A stretch of 64,000 nt of DNA from Hydrangea macrophylla (GCA_033977485.1 CM066994.1:13208001-13272000), one strand, 5' to 3'. Numbered from the stretch's first letter, positions 1 to 13,158 are shown. The notes: generated by a model from the sequence alone, not told the origin. A program made the numbers and translations.

Positions 1-689
1 AGATTTGGGGTTTTTGTAACTCCTAATCTAAGAAGATTATAAGGAATGAATTTGATCACACGTTCATGCTTCCCCCTTGATCTAATCTTCCTTTCTCATC
101 CGTCTCGGGGATTGAGAGGTCGTCTTTTCTCAAAGATTAACATGCATCATACTAGCTTGCTAAGCATATTTTGATTTATTTATTTATTTGTTTGTTTCAA
201 GAACAATTCATGTCCCCTTAGATTAGGAAACCTTTATTACTTGATACATGATTAGACAATTTTTCCTAGGTTTATTTGTGTGATCTTTCACTTTACATTG
301 TATAATATTTGGCTTAGATCTTATGAATGATATCTTATCTTTAGATATTCCATTTCAAGTTTCTTATGTGATGTAATATACTATCATAGTATTAATTGTC
401 AAACCATACATAGTATAAGATGATTATTTGGATGCTAATTGAGGCCCGTCGAAAGATGGGGCGAGTTGAGGGTGTTTTAGTCGCGACAAAGGCTCATTTC
501 TCTCTCGTACCAAAATCCCGAGCCAAGTTCTTTGGTTATGAAGGGCCAGTGCCCTTTATCCGATTGGGTGAGTCAAAATTAGGTTTCTTGGTTCCTTAAA
601 GACCAAGTGGCGACTCTGTATCTGTTTTCAACAGACCTTTTCTTTTCCTTTTCAAAACAATCTCAAACAAGCAAGAGGTGGATTTCCTC
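1..689. other. Non-coding, transposon-like flank
   Basis: I see no convincing gene here. The stretch around 440-640 (a GC-richer block ending in a GTGGCGACTCT motif) resembles non-coding ends of plant gypsy elements, but no LTR boundary or coding remnant could be fixed. Confidence 0.3.
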
Positions 690-942
690 GTGTCCACAAG
701 CTTGTTATAGCTTGTGAAGTTTGGAATTATTTATGCATGTTTGGAGTGGTATAAGAAGTGAAGGTAGAATGGATCCTTAGCAAAATTCTGCTGCTAGAAG
801 GAATTCTGCTAATGGGACATTCGACCGGTCGAAGAGGGGTAGTTCGACCGGTCGAAATACCCCTGCATGTTTTCTATTTCTACCCCTTTGGAAAATAATT
901 TAAATGTTTTGATTTGTTCTTAGGGTACCTTTGGGACCCTTT
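690..942 (+). repeat. Older LTR remnant, left piece
   Basis: This sequence matches, in the opposite orientation, the LTR lying at 1150-1460 in the neighbouring solo LTR. It includes two copies of the palindrome ttcgaccggtcgaa (820-833 and 843-856). It stops exactly where the solo LTR 943-3097 is inserted and resumes at 3103. The true 5' end of this LTR could not be recognised; 690 is approximate. Confidence 0.6.
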
Positions 943-3097
943 TGTCACGACCCATCACGCTAACGTGCGGAAACAGGACACGTGGCACACCATCAAGGCT
1001 TATCCAACCATTAAACTACTATACGCAGCGAAAAAGAACTTTAAAATAACCTTGAGTATATAAAACTTTTGAAAATGATACCTTCTGAGTTGTAAAATTC
1101 GTATTAAATTGAAAACGGAATTGTATTTCGAAACGAATGATTTTATGTTGAAAGGGGTCCCAAAGGTACCCTAAGAACCAATCAAAACCTTTTGAAATTT
1201 TCCAGAAGTGGTAGAAAAAGATTTCTGGCAGGGGGTATTTCGACCGGTCGAACAACCCCCTTCGACCGGTCGAATGACCCTTTAGCAGAATCATGCACAA
1301 TGCTGCAGAATTTTGTCTAAGGATCCAATCCGACCTTCACTTCAACATTACTTCAACAACAAACCAAAATCGAAATTCACAAGCTCTAACATGCTATCAA
1401 AAACAAAGTTTAGACTTATAATTCTATGAAAAGGAACAATAGTGAAACAAGCTAAGGCCTGTTTGGTTCGATTCACAAAACTCTATCCATAGTCCTTCAA
1501 AATCTGAATTTGACAAGTTAAGTTTACAAAACACGAATTTATGAGTTCGGACGAATTCAAAAGTAACTATAAAAAGTTTGGTTACATAATATAACATTTT
1601 CAAAATCCTTCCAAGGTTTCCAAATCAAACAAGCCAGAGCTCTAGCTCCACAATTTCATTATTACAACTTATGGAAGGAAACCAAAAGCATAAACAAAAG
1701 GTGATCCTCGGCATTCCCACGGCCTCACTCTTCACGCTTCTTCTTTCCTTTCTTCTTACCTGCAATAGAGTAAATCTCCATTGCTCAGTTATATGCTGAG
1801 CACACAATTTCTAACATATGTATATATGGCAAATCATGCTTTAACCTCATAAATCATATCAAATAGTCTCTAGGGAGAAAAATACGCATTCATCTGGTAG
1901 CGGCAAGCCCAAACCTTAAACCGCGATGTCAATGGCTAGTCCAAGCCTACAACCATTACATCCCCAAGTGCCCTGGCAAGTCCAAGCCTTAAACCATGCA
2001 CAATAGCCATCGCTACTAAATTCTCAAACATCGAGAAGCTTACTCCGGTATGAATTTGTATAAGTCCCCCCTTTGACCCACATAGACAACTCAACGTGCT
2101 CGCGTAAAAGTAGACATGCTTTTCACTTTTAATCGCGTACATAATTAACGAGCCTTCTATTAACAAATGAATTTTTCCCGGATCACAATTTCGTTGTCGA
2201 AATATAAAACATGTATTTCACCTATATAATATAGGCTAGAAATTCATGCCTCGAGCTATCGTCGTATAACTTTGAAGGAACGACTAGAAGCCTGACTGAA
2301 CGTCGAATCTCCGATCCTACACAAAAACCTACGACTTTACACGCATTTTCCCAAATTTCTAGAATTAAAATTTTATAAAAAGTTAGCCAAACATGGCCTA
2401 AAGACTATCAAAACATAGCTCTTAACTTGGGGAGTTTAAATATGAAATTTGGTTGAAAACAGATGGACGAAAGGTCGCCGATCATCGTCGCAAAGCCCGT
2501 GGCAACAATCTCCCTTTTCTCTCTCCTCTCTAACGATATTTTGTAATATTTTGGCAAAATGAAATTCTCACCCTCTCTATTTATAGACAAACTTTGTAGA
2601 AATCATGTTTACTACCCCACGAGTTCTCGAAACTCCTAATTAACTCCTGAAACGTCGCGCATATCCATTTTATAACTTTACGAGTGATAACTATAATTTA
2701 CAAAAGTTTTCGACTAAGTCTCGTTTGAGTCCAAAATTACGTCCGAAAACTAAAATCTGTGGAATCTCTACATAACTTACCTTTTTATATAACGTGGCAC
2801 TCACGTTCTTACCACAGTTCTCAAAATGATATTAGCAATACCAAAATTACCAGAAATTATACTACACAGGTATAATTCACTATTCACGAAATACCAGATA
2901 AGTCAAATAACATCTAAATCACACAAATGCCATTTACTCATGCTAATGCAACATGAAGTACCATGTTCCTGTGTCTTCACTGACACCTTTCCATTGACCC
3001 ACAGTCAACCTCTTTCACTATTATCAAATAACATCGATAATTCACAAAATCCAAATATGCATGATAAAACCATGAAATATTTGGAATTGGTGGAACA
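943..3097 (-). mobile_element. Solo LTR of a gypsy-like family, nested
   Basis: On the minus strand the LTR starts TGTTCCACC and ends GGTCGTGACA, the usual TG...CA. It is flanked by the 5-bp duplication ccttt at 938-942 and 3098-3102. Removing it rejoins a forward LTR of the same family. Two palindromes ttcgaccggtcgaa lie at 1239-1252 and 1261-1274, near the LTR 3' end. The short reading frames inside are incidental. Confidence 0.85.
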
Positions 3098-3102
3098 CCT
3101 TT

Positions 3103-3310
3103 CAACATAAATTCACTTGTTTTGAAATATAGTTACGTTTTCAAATTTATCCGGATTTTACAACCCGGAGGGTATTGTTTTCAAAGGAGTTGTATACTCA
3201 ATGTTGTTTTTAAGTTTCTTTTCGCTACTAAAATCTTGTAAATGGATTGGATGAGCCTTGGTGGCGTGCCATGTGTCCTATTTTCACGCATTATGGGATG
3301 GGTTGTGGAA
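3103..3310 (+). repeat. Older LTR remnant, right piece
   Basis: Continuation of the forward LTR interrupted at 942. It contains the conserved 3' segment with the GGTGGCGTGCCATGTGTCC motif and a decayed LTR end at about 3310 (GGTTGTGGA where related copies have GGTCGTGACA). Confidence 0.6.
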
Positions 3311-3707
3311 ATAGTGAAGCTCTATTTTCACAAACATCCAACCATTGAAGAAAACTTCAAATTTAAATGCATGAAAAGCAGTAATGTATTGGATGTACGG
3401 TAGTTTAATCCATGGCCATTACTATAATCTTTTAAATTCTAAAATGAACTACTTTACATTTACATAAATAAAATGAATTTAGTCACGTAAATAATATCTA
3501 TTTGGCTAATTTAGTCACGTAAATAATATGAACTACCTTACATTTACATAAAGAAAAAAGAAAAAGAAACTGCAGTTGAAAGGCGATAAATGAAGGGGGA
3601 ATTTTATTTTATCCACATCTTATTAGCTAAACAAAACCTGCTTCTCCAACTTTTCTTGAAGCCAAGCTCTAATTGATTTATTGGGAACAAGATGTAAAAA
3701 AGTTTTT
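3311..3707. other. Unassigned spacer
   Basis: AT-rich sequence with a short duplicated segment around 3420-3550 (the taaataatat and gaactac motifs occur twice). No gene or element boundary was recognised. Confidence 0.4.
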
Positions 3708-5788
3708 TGTCACATCCGTTCCAAAATTTCATAGTTTTAAAATGCATGATTTAAGTTTTGTGAAATTATTAATGTTTATTAACAATTTGAGCTGGAGTTG
3801 ACAGTGAGTCAATGGTGAGGTGTCAGTGAGGACACGGGAACTTGGAACTTCTTATTGCATGGACTTGATTAAATGACATTTATGTGATTTAAATATTATT
3901 CGAGATATCTGGTATTTTGAGGAATAGTAAATTATACATGTGTAGTATAATTTCTGGTAATTTTAATATTGTTATAGATCATTTCGAACACTGTGGTGAG
4001 AACGTGAGTGATACGTTATTTAAAAGGTAGGTTGTGTAGAGATTCTACATAATTTAGTTTTGGATTCTTAGTTTGGACCCAAACGAAACTTAGTCGAAAA
4101 CTTTTATAAATTTTTGTTTTCACTCGTGAAATAATAAAGTAGACGTTTAAGACGTTTCGTTGGATAATTAGAAGTTTTGGAAACTTGTGGGGTGGTAAAT
4201 GTAATTTATGAAAGTTGTGCCTATAAATAGATAAGCATGAGATTTCATTAGTTAAAACTTTCTAAAAATATCTAGAGAGAGGATAGAGAAGAGGAGATTT
4301 GATGGCTACAACTTTGCGATGCCGATCGACGACTGTTCGTCTATCATATTTTCACCAGATTTGAGATTTGAACTCCTCGAGGTAAGAGCTTCATTTTGAT
4401 ACCTCTTAGGCCTAGTTTGGCTTAGTTTTTTGAAATCTAATTTCTAGGAAATTGGGGAAAACCCAGTAAAATTTATAGGAATCGCGTATAATTTGATATC
4501 CAACATTTATTTGGGCCGCTAGTTGATCCTTCAAAGTTTCGGAGAGATCGCACAAGGTATGAATTCTTGATCTATGAAATATATGAGATTTTCATGTTTT
4601 GAATATCAACTTGATATTTTGGATCTGGGCGAAATTCATGAATCAATTAGGCCCTTTAATTATGCACGTGAAACTGAGTTAAAAGCATGTATAACTATTT
4701 ATGTGAGCATGCTATGTGTATACATGGGTCAAAGGTTGTACACTCCTCGAACCTTAAGGATTGGGAGATTTGATTGTGATTGTGTTTGCTATGGAGGAAG
4801 GCCCAACCAGGACACGGTACCTGATATGGAGGAAGGCCCAACCAGTATACGGGATGCATGGTAGAGGTATTCCTTCCACGACATCGATTTCATTTACTAG
4901 ATGAATGCGTATCACTCACCCTAGTTTCTATGTGTTTTAGATGTTTTAAACCATGGATTGTCATATAAGCATACATTTAGAATTGTACACCCAACATATA
5001 GCTGAGCAGTGGAGATTTACTCCATTGCAGGTGATAAGAGGCGAGGAAAGAAGAAGAGTAAGGAGTGAGGCTGATGAACACCGGGGAACGTCTTGTTTAT
5101 ACTTTTGTTTTTCATTCCAACATGTAACAAGAATTGGAATTTGTGATATGTTGTAATCGAATCTTGTTATGGGTTGGATTCGTACATGTAATCCCTAGTA
5201 AACACGTTTGTACATGTGTTTTGAATCGTAGTTCATAATCGTGTTGGTTTTGGGAATTGCTTTGGAGACCTTTGGTTTTGAATGCTGCAGAATTAAGCTT
5301 TGTTGAGAGGAATTAGTCGACTGGTCAATGTTTCAGTCGACTGGACCTTTGTGTGCTTGATATAATTCTTTCTAATTTTAAAGGCTCCAGTCGACTGGAT
5401 GAGTTTTCAGTCGACTGTTTCCTGCACGAAAATACTACATTCTGCATGCATAGTGCCCAGTTGACTAAACAAGGCATCAGTCAATTGAAAAATTGAGGCC
5501 TCAGTCAACTGAGTCCCCGACATAGTCGACTATATAGGGCTGTTGAACTTTTTAAACTTTCTACTTCAGATCTTTAGCCGACTGGACCCTCGATCAGTCG
5601 AGTGGACCCCTGCTTCTAAAACTGAATTCTTTTTTGGAACTTTTCCAATTGGACAAAACTTTTTATAACTCTGATTTCAAAGGATTTTACTTATGTTTTT
5701 CGCTGCTATTTTACTTTAATGGAATTAATTGAGCCCTGGTGGCATGCCATGTGTCCTATTCCTATGCATAGCGGGATGGGTCATGACA
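3708..5788 (+). mobile_element. Solo LTR, forward, with TCGA palindrome cluster
   Basis: The LTR runs from TGTCACATCCG to GGTCATGACA and is flanked by ttttt at 3703-3707 and 5789-5793. Its backbone matches the solo LTR 943-3097 and, more distantly, the outer chromovirus LTR. Shared blocks include the cgaaacttagtcgaaaac box, a TATA-like cctataaatag near 4220 and the 3' GGTGGCATGCCATG motif. Between about 5310 and 5610 it carries a run of partly decayed agtcgact palindromes, where the 943-3097 copy has cgaccggtcg instead. A short segment with the ggaaggcccaacca motif is duplicated near 4790-4850. The homopolymer TSD is weak evidence alone but the ends agree with it. Confidence 0.75.
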
Positions 5789-6120
5789 TTTTTACTTCTT
5801 TCTACTCTCATCCATCCAACTCTATTTCTGTAAGCCACAAACAAACAATTCGATTGAGTTAAGTTCCTCTCAAATAAGAATAACAACACACAGAGAAGAA
5901 ATGGAAGCCAAAAGTACGATGCAACAAACCAATTTTTCCTGAATTAAAAATAATTGTTTTGCCCACTAAAACAATGTCTTAACACTCTACTACTCTAGTA
6001 TCAACCCAACTCAATGGCTAAGTAACTAGATGTCTGACTTTTGCATTTGTGGGCATCTAAAAGTACACATTGTTTCTAGCTATAAACATCAATTATACTT
6101 CAACAAATAATACAGGGCAG
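5789..6120. other. Unassigned AT-rich spacer
   Basis: No gene or repeat boundary was recognised between the solo LTR and the GC-rich block. Confidence 0.4.
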
Positions 6121-6380
6121 TGGTTGTACTGAGCGTGCGGGCTTGTGTTGGCACTACTGTACGCATACTGTGCGTGCGTGCCTGAGCTGCTGGTGCCCGT
6201 CGGGGCTGGCTGGACTGGGCCGTGTGTGTGCACACTGGTGCGTGCGAGGCATTGTGCACGCGATGTGTGCTGGACTGGTGCTGGCTCGGGCTGTGCCCGC
6301 AAGGGGGTTGGGCTGTTGCCTGGTGCTGGTTGCTGGTGCACGCGTGGGTTGTGCGCTGGACCTAGGGCTAGTGCACCTGG
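6121..6380. repeat. GC-rich low-complexity block
   Basis: About 260 bp rich in ctgg, tgctgg and gtgcgtg motifs, in sharp contrast to the AT-rich surroundings. It is open in several frames at once, as expected of biased low-complexity sequence, so none is called as a gene. Confidence 0.6.
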
Positions 6381-6394
6381 GTAGTCTTTTTTTT

Positions 6395-6644
6395 AGGAAA
6401 AGGAGGGGGGGGGGAGGGAGAGAGATTTAGGGATAGGGACTTGAGAGTTTTTTTTTTTTGCAAAGGGGGGGGGGGGGGGGGGGGAGTGGGGAAGGTTTAC
6501 CATTATACAAGCAAGTCACGAACCAAATTGTTGAAGGATGGGGGAGAGAGAGAGAGAGAGAGATTATTGTTGAGAAGCCAAGGATGATAGAGAAAATAGT
6601 TATGATCATGGGGAACCCGACAGTTGCATGGGGAGTTTTTGTTT

Positions 6645-6675
<31 letters not shown>

Positions 6676-6680
6676 GTTCA
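6395..6680. repeat. G-tracts and GA/GT microsatellites
   Basis: Includes G-runs near 6402-6412, 6463-6485 (about 20 Gs) and 6659-6677, plus (GA)n at 6545-6562 and (GT)n near 6640-6658. Such G-runs can form quadruplexes and are prone to sequencing error. Confidence 0.8.
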
Positions 6681-7190
6681 AATTTCAAATCCTTATATTT
6701 CCTTTGATTGGATTTTGAACTGGTTTTTGATAACTACTCATTATCATTTTTTTTGTGCTGATACCCGCATATGATGGTAATTGGTGGTTCTTTGATAATG
6801 GGTGAAATTTTAATTTTAAACTAAAATTGAGAGATGGGAGTGCCACGTGGATATGTAGAGATAGATATAGTATAGATACACAAAGAGCATATGTGGATAC
6901 CCTGAAAATTTTGGGTACTGTCACGTGGGTAGTTTTAGGAAGTAGACTACATTGCTATATATATATATATATAAGTATAGATATGTATATATATTGATAA
7001 AACATGACTGTTCAGAATATCTAAGTCACGATATTCATGATTTCACAAGTAACAAGAAACATAAATATATATATAAAAAAAAAAACCACATATGTATATG
7101 TATACACACACATAAACATATATATATATATACACACACACAAAACCCCCAAATCTAGAAATAACCCTAACTCTAACTCGTTGGAATACA
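6681..7190. repeat. AT/CA microsatellite-rich spacer
   Basis: Contains (TA)n near 6955-6973 and mixed TA and CA runs near 7095-7145. No gene was recognised. Confidence 0.6.
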
Positions 7191-7455
7191 ACATCAAAAG
7201 CCTCAAATCAAAAGATTTCTTAGCACAAATTGACAAGTAGATCTGAAAATATGAAGTAGAAATAAAACATACATACTTCTAGTCTATAGAGAGAGAGAGC
7301 TCATCAAGTCGTTTGTTTCAATACATCAAAAGCCTTAAATGATCAAAAGATTTTCTTATCACAAATTGTCAAGTAGATCTGAAAATATGAAAAAGAAATA
7401 AAACATACACACTTCCACAGATTTGAGAGAGAGAGAGAGAGAGATCATCGACTCG
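7191..7455. repeat. Direct repeat, period 132 bp
   Basis: Two imperfect copies beginning acatcaaaagcc at 7191 and 7323. Both contain the caagtagatctgaaaatatga core and both end in a (GA)n run. Confidence 0.75.
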
Positions 7456-7875
7456 TCTTCATAACTCCTCGTTGTCATAGTTGCCACCGGCGCCATCGTC
7501 ATTTTCGTCGTCGCCAAGCCTAGTCTTCATCGACTCGTCATTTCATCATTGCCACGCCGAGTTTGAAGTTTCTGCATTGAGAGAGATCTAGAGAAAGAGA
7601 AAGAGAGAAAGTGAGTCAAAGACTCTTAATCATGTGCGTGTGTGTATGAGAGAGAGAGAGAGAGAATAAACTTGGCTTTGGTATTGTTACGGAGACAGGG
7701 AGAGGAGAAGAAGACAGATGGGAAAATTTTTGGGGACGGCACTGGCAGTGGTGTGGCAGTCGACGACGGCGACGGCTGTGGAATCCTTATACTTACCCTC
7801 TCTTCTCGGCTTCTCCTCTTCTCCTTTCTTTTTGACTAGATCCTCTCCTCCTTTTGACTTTTACACTCCGTTTGG
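7456..7875. other. Unassigned, GA/CT-rich
   Basis: Contains codon-like cgtcgtcgc and gacgacggcgacgg stretches and (GA)n at 7647-7664, but no supported exon structure or recognisable product. Confidence 0.35.
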
Positions 7876-7925
7876 TTTGCCACAAACAAGAAAAGAATTG
7901 ATTTGCAATTCTTGTTTGTGGCAAA
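7876..7925. repeat. Short perfect hairpin
   Basis: Arms 7876-7892 (tttgccacaaacaagaa) and 7909-7925 are exact reverse complements around a 16-nt loop. It may be the end of a MITE, since the flanking tttggtttg phrases are typical of plant TIR elements. Confidence 0.6.
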
Positions 7926-8215
7926 TCATGTGTTTGGTTTGACACAAAAATTAGAGATGAAATGATTTCCAATTCTTGCCAATTCTTGAGAATTGAAGTT
8001 TTATGCCAAAGTGAAATTTGACCAAAATTGGTCGGATTTGGTGAGAATTCAGTATGTAATTGTGTTCTTCCCAAAATAGCTCAATCTCTTGAGCCCTAAT
8101 TTCTTCTAGTCTAGTCTTCTTCTTCGTCTTCTTCGTCTGGTCTTCTCTCCCAGCTTCTTCTTTCTCGTCTTCTTCTTCTCTCGCAGCTAGTAGTATTGCT
8201 AGAGGCTTCGCAATC

Positions 8216-8309
8216 TTAGAATCTGATATACGGTCAGAACTTTTGTAAGTTGGGTAAAACTAGCCGCTTCTAAATTTCAGGGACGAAATCTCTTATAAGT
8301 TGGGTAGAT
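8216..8309 (+). mobile_element. 3' tail of a truncated gypsy internal region
   Basis: Contains the cagggacgaaatctc motif and a purine-leaning gttgggtagat immediately before an LTR start at 8310. The same arrangement (cgaggacgaaatc, then a polypurine tract, then TGTAATACC) ends the intact inner chromovirus. The rest of the internal region is missing. Confidence 0.55.
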
Positions 8310-11300
8310 TGTAGTACCTGTAAAATCCGTACCCCTTATTAATATAAATTTCTAATTTCCTAGCCTGCCTTGTGTATTATTATTACATGATTTAATATTA
8401 TTTTTTAGTTGTCGCTCAATTATAGATTATATAAATCTATAGTACTTTATTTATGTAATTCCTAATTTCTAAATGTGCCCTGTATATTTATTATGTGTTT
8501 TAATATCCGTGTCACTTAATTTATGACTATAGGATGTATCGTATATTCACTGTCGCATTAATATTAATAACTACAGGTTATATTACATTTTCGTTGTCGC
8601 TTAATTTTATAACCATAGGTTATAATTATATTAATTATCATTTAGATATTATAAACTATAGATTATATTATGTACTTCGTTTGTCACTAGATATTATAAC
8701 TTTGGTAATATTATATTTGGATCCAATAGCCCTGAAATTGTAGTCATAATTATTATTATAATTGAGTTTTTATAAATCTGAAATATTATATTTAAATATT
8801 TCTTTTGTTCTGAAATTATAAATTACCTTATATATTTATACATTATAATTATTATTTATTTAGTTTTAAATAAATAATAAAGGTTGGTTTGATTAAAATA
8901 AAATAGATACTAGTAATTGTTAAATATTTTTAAAATAGTTTTAAAATGTATTGAGTAGTTTTTAATAATCTAAAATATAATATTATATTATGAAATTATA
9001 TGTTATTATTTATATAGTATACTTACTATTTCGTTAGTTTAAATAAATAATAAGAGTTAGTTTTAAATCAAAATAATGAGGTATTAAATACCTAATGACC
9101 ATTTTAAATATGTAGAAAATTATATTATTTATCCCGAGGCCTAATAACCTTGTTTTTATAAATTATTTAGTTATAAAACTCAAACATTAGTATTTTATTT
9201 TAATTAATGAGGATCCAATTGTTCATCCTTTAATTATTTTAAATATCAAACGAGTTTAAAAATTTTTGAGAGAAATACCACTACCCTATTTTAAGGTCTA
9301 GTATTTAATAAAAATATTTTTAGAGACTGTGTGTCTCCCTTAGGTATATTTATATAATTAGCATCGTCAGTCGTATTTTCTATATTGAATTATCTTCGAT
9401 AATTCATAATAAATAAACCGTACCTCAGAAAATTACACGGTCAGTTCCCAGAATCTTAGAATAATGTCTAGATCTGTTCTGTTAAGTTTGAAGACCTTTT
9501 GATACAGTCGAAAATACAGCTTAATTCTAGGTATAGAAAACCAAGCCTTTTATGCGACGGACTAGGATTTGAGTCTAGTCAATGACGTTGGACTTAGAAT
9601 GACACATAGATCACTACTTTGAGGTTTATATCCCCATTTGGTAAAATTACCATTATGCCCTTATTATTAACACATACGCTTCATTATTGTTATTATATTA
9701 TACGTTATAAGACAATGACTTATCCGCTGTTCAGAGAGTCATAAGCTTGACAAGGCATCCAGGTGAGTGTTTCTAACCTCACTCTCAATAAACCTAATGA
9801 CTGCTAGAGTATTTGTATGTGACATATAAGTTGTGTATATGATTGTTATGCTATGATTGTACATCGATGTGCCTTAATGTATATTATGGAATCAATTGTC
9901 GTGAGACAAGTGAAGGAAAAATAGGTTTAAAAATTAATTCAAACGCACAACGGAAGTATTTAGTTACAAAAACTTATTGGTAGCCCATAATCTACTACTT
10001 GTCAATTCTATAGAAGTGTACTAACCAGCGGGGACAAGAAATATACCTCAGGTCTTGAACCCAATTCTGATTTTCTTCTTCCTTGATGATGCAGTAGCCT
10101 CCACTAGGTTGTCTTCACCCTTATGTCTCCTGCGGATGCTTCTCGGAAAGACTAGAGATGGTGGGATCTCTAATAGAGAGGAAGGAGAAGGTTTGGGACT
10201 CTAAAACAATATCTGCAGCTTCTGGTTAATAAAAATGTCGAACCTCTTTTCCAGAACGCAGATGCCCTATTTATAGATTCCCAGAACCGACCTAGCGTTT
10301 GACCGATCGAAGTGTCATCGATCGATCGAACCTTCGATCGATCGAAACACGTTCAAGCGATCGAACCTGCCATGACTTCGATCGATCGAACCAACTTCGA
10401 TCAATCGAACCTGCCTTGACAAGATCCTTATATGCCTTTCCAAGTATCCTAGCGGAGCTAAGAGTGGGACCTCCTAGGCTCTTTATTGTTGGCTCAGACC
10501 AGTAGTTAATTACCATGATCAAACTCTTTGATCAGCAAACTAACCAACAGGTCAGTTATCGTATACTCCACTATAAAACGATAACTGAACTCCATTGTAA
10601 AATAACATATTAGAAGCGATTACTAGACTTATATGGTGTAATAATGTCCCTCTACTGTCAGCATTCATAATCATATTCAAGTAGTCGGATAACTGTTACT
10701 GTCAACCTGAATCATGATTACTTCTTGTATTCTTTGAGTCCCATTCACCTCTCATGATTACCAAACATGTTGATAACTACTTATCAACAAGACTGCAGTT
10801 CTCAGTAATCAATTTGGTGACATTCTTAAGGGAATGCCTACTCTTTATCAGAGGGTAGATTCTATCTTGACAATGTATGTTCACAACCCTATGAACATGA
10901 CATACCCAAGATACCCAGGTGTTGATCTTCTATAGACCTCACTGACTGGTAAGTCAAAGCAACCATATCCACAGTCTATGTTCATAATCGTCTCAAGATT
11001 GAGAACACGTACCTTATACAAGTTATAAGTTCCTATCGACTGTTGATAGTCTTGAGTATCAATAGGAAAGCTCACGTCCGTCAATGCACTCTAAGCACTA
11101 GTATATTAACTAAGAGTTACACTCTAGTGATTGAGAATAATTACTCCATCCAATGGTAGTTAATCATGCTACAATGTATACCTGATGAGATATCCAGTCT
11201 CATCATCCACTGTGATAAGTTCTAAAGTATCAAAGAATAGTAATTCGTATCTTACTTGTATGTATCTCATACACACAAGACATACACACACGAATTACAT

Positions 11301-13158
11301 ACTATGATACTTAAGGATTAACAATCATCTCATGAAAGAAACATACACAATAAAATGTAAAGCTGATATCCATATATTAAAATGTCAATGTCTCACACAT
11401 TAAGTAATGGTTTGAGGGCACAAACCCAACAACAAGCACGTTAGATATTACTATGATATATTGATAAGAAGTAAAAGAAAGGAATCATATGTAAAAAACT
11501 GTATAGTCATGTATGTATTATGATGTATAATTGATTGCGAACGTTAGTTTGTACGTTTGATATATGTTAATGTTGGTTATGTGAACACGTCGCCGTTATT
11601 GCTTTAATAACCATGTCTAAATGTATTAATGAGAATAAAGAGTATGTTAAGGGTTTTATCTATATGTCTTGCCTAATGTAATTATGTGTCAAGAGTCATG
11701 TAACTGGATATCATATCACGGTGTCACTACACGCAGTCAGCGTCAATGACTCTGACCAAGTGAGGTCGTGAGTTGAAGTAATTGGGAGTCTTGGGAAGTG
11801 TGAGTTGATATAATTGAGATTATTGTATCATGAGTCAGGAGTTGTTATGATTTGGGAAACCTTACGAGATGATAAAGATACGTGATAACGGGACAGTATG
11901 TTTGAGATACTGGATATTGTGATAACATTAGTAAAGAGAACAATTAGAGCTGCTATTGTGCCAGTCGTCCGTGTAAATCGCCAGAGATGGCACATGTGTC
12001 TTGGTTTACCATCGTACTGCTTAGCAGATAGTGCTCTAATGTACTGGTCGTCCGAGGAGCTTTGCCAGAGATAGTACACACGTTGTATGGGTTGCTGTCG
12101 TGCTGTATATCATGCGTTAGTTAGTTGCTAATGTATCGTCCTCTGCGGTGGGATTCCGTGATAGTACACATGATGCGTGCCTTTGCTGCCATGCTGCCGA
12201 TTCGCAGTTAGTGTTCTGACGTGCAACTCGTCTGGTGGTGATTCACCAGCGAGGGTATAGACGATCGAGCCAATTATGCCATTGTGCTATTTTCGATTAA
12301 GTGGAGATACACACCCCAGTGCCATTGCCCGTGGGTCGTGACAAAATGAAGTATAAAATGAGTATTAGAGTGCACAGTGAAAGCGTGGTTTGTATTGTGA
12401 AAGCAAGTCCAGAGTAAGTTGTCATTTTGGGTTCTTTAACCCGACGTTATTGAGTTGCATTGGTCGTGGGATTCATATCCAGCAGTTTGGGTTTGGGTTC
12501 ATTGAGTACGCATTTTCATGCACGAACTTAATGGAGATGAGAAATGAAATGATACGAGATAAGTTGTTATGATTAAAAGAACCAGACAAACATGTTATGA
12601 ATTATATTAATCCTGTTATTTGGTTAATGATAGATGTTTGGTAATTGCATTATATGTTAATTGATACCTTTGCTATGTCTGTGTGAGCGACATCAATCGA
12701 TAATGGATTAACCGCATCCTAAGATGCAAAGTAATAACGTGAGATGAGTAGTTAGTGTATGTATATTGGTAGTGAATATAATTATGAACGCCCACTCAGC
12801 TTTGTTGCAAAGCTGACGGCATGTTACGCTTGGACATCCGGTGTCCAGATTTCCTTGCAGGTTGGTGAGAGGACAATTCAGTCTTGAGAGTAAGATGCTA
12901 AGGAACACAGAAAGTGTAGAGCTAGACTGAAGATCAAAGATAGCCGCCAGTATCGTGTATTTATAATAGTACTTTGTTGGGACCAATGATTTGTAATTGT
13001 TGATCAGATTAAAGTTTAAGTTACGATTAGCTTTCTTCCCTTTATTTTCGTGTTGTTTACAGTGTTAAAGGTCAGGACGGCTTTCAATCAAGTCATTCCC
13101 TATGAGTCAAAAAAGGAAATTTAAATTTTTCCTATTTTTGCTACTCGGGGGCGTGATA
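8310..13158 (+). mobile_element. Long divergent chromovirus 3' LTR, interrupted
   Basis: Starts TGTAGTACC and ends GGGGCGTGATA, compared with TGTAATACC...GGGGCGTGACA in the inner element at 30612-41144. The last ~380 bp match that LTR, including the ctcagctt...aagctgacggc segment at about 12790 and the block before the end. Without the copia solo LTR nested at 9911-11431 it is about 3.3 kb, longer than the 2.2-kb relative. Part of the extra length comes from minisatellite-like units with a ggtcgtccg or gccagagatag core at 11960-12290. The terminal CA has become TA. No TSD is expected, because internal sequence precedes it. Confidence 0.6.
9911..11431 (-). mobile_element. Ty1/copia-type solo LTR
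   Basis: On the minus strand it begins TGTTGGGTTTGTGCCC and ends CCTTCA, as many plant copia LTRs do. The 5-bp duplication acaag at 9906-9910 and 11432-11436 is exact. It contains a cluster of ttcgatcgatcgaa-like palindromes at about 10304-10412, roughly 400-500 nt from its 3' end. The copia assignment rests on the terminal sequence only. Confidence 0.8.

Noticed and set aside
3098..3107. LTR boundary at ttcaaca (3107)
   Set aside because: It gives no target duplication, whereas ending at 3097 gives ccttt on both sides and rejoins the interrupted LTR.
6093..6430. Several overlapping open frames on both strands
   Set aside because: GC-rich low-complexity DNA lacks stop codons in many frames; no domain, no codon pattern, no splice structure.
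12332..12342. gggtcgtgaca taken as the end of the 8310 LTR
   Set aside because: LTR-like sequence matching the inner element continues beyond it to 13158, where the block before the LTR end is recognisable.
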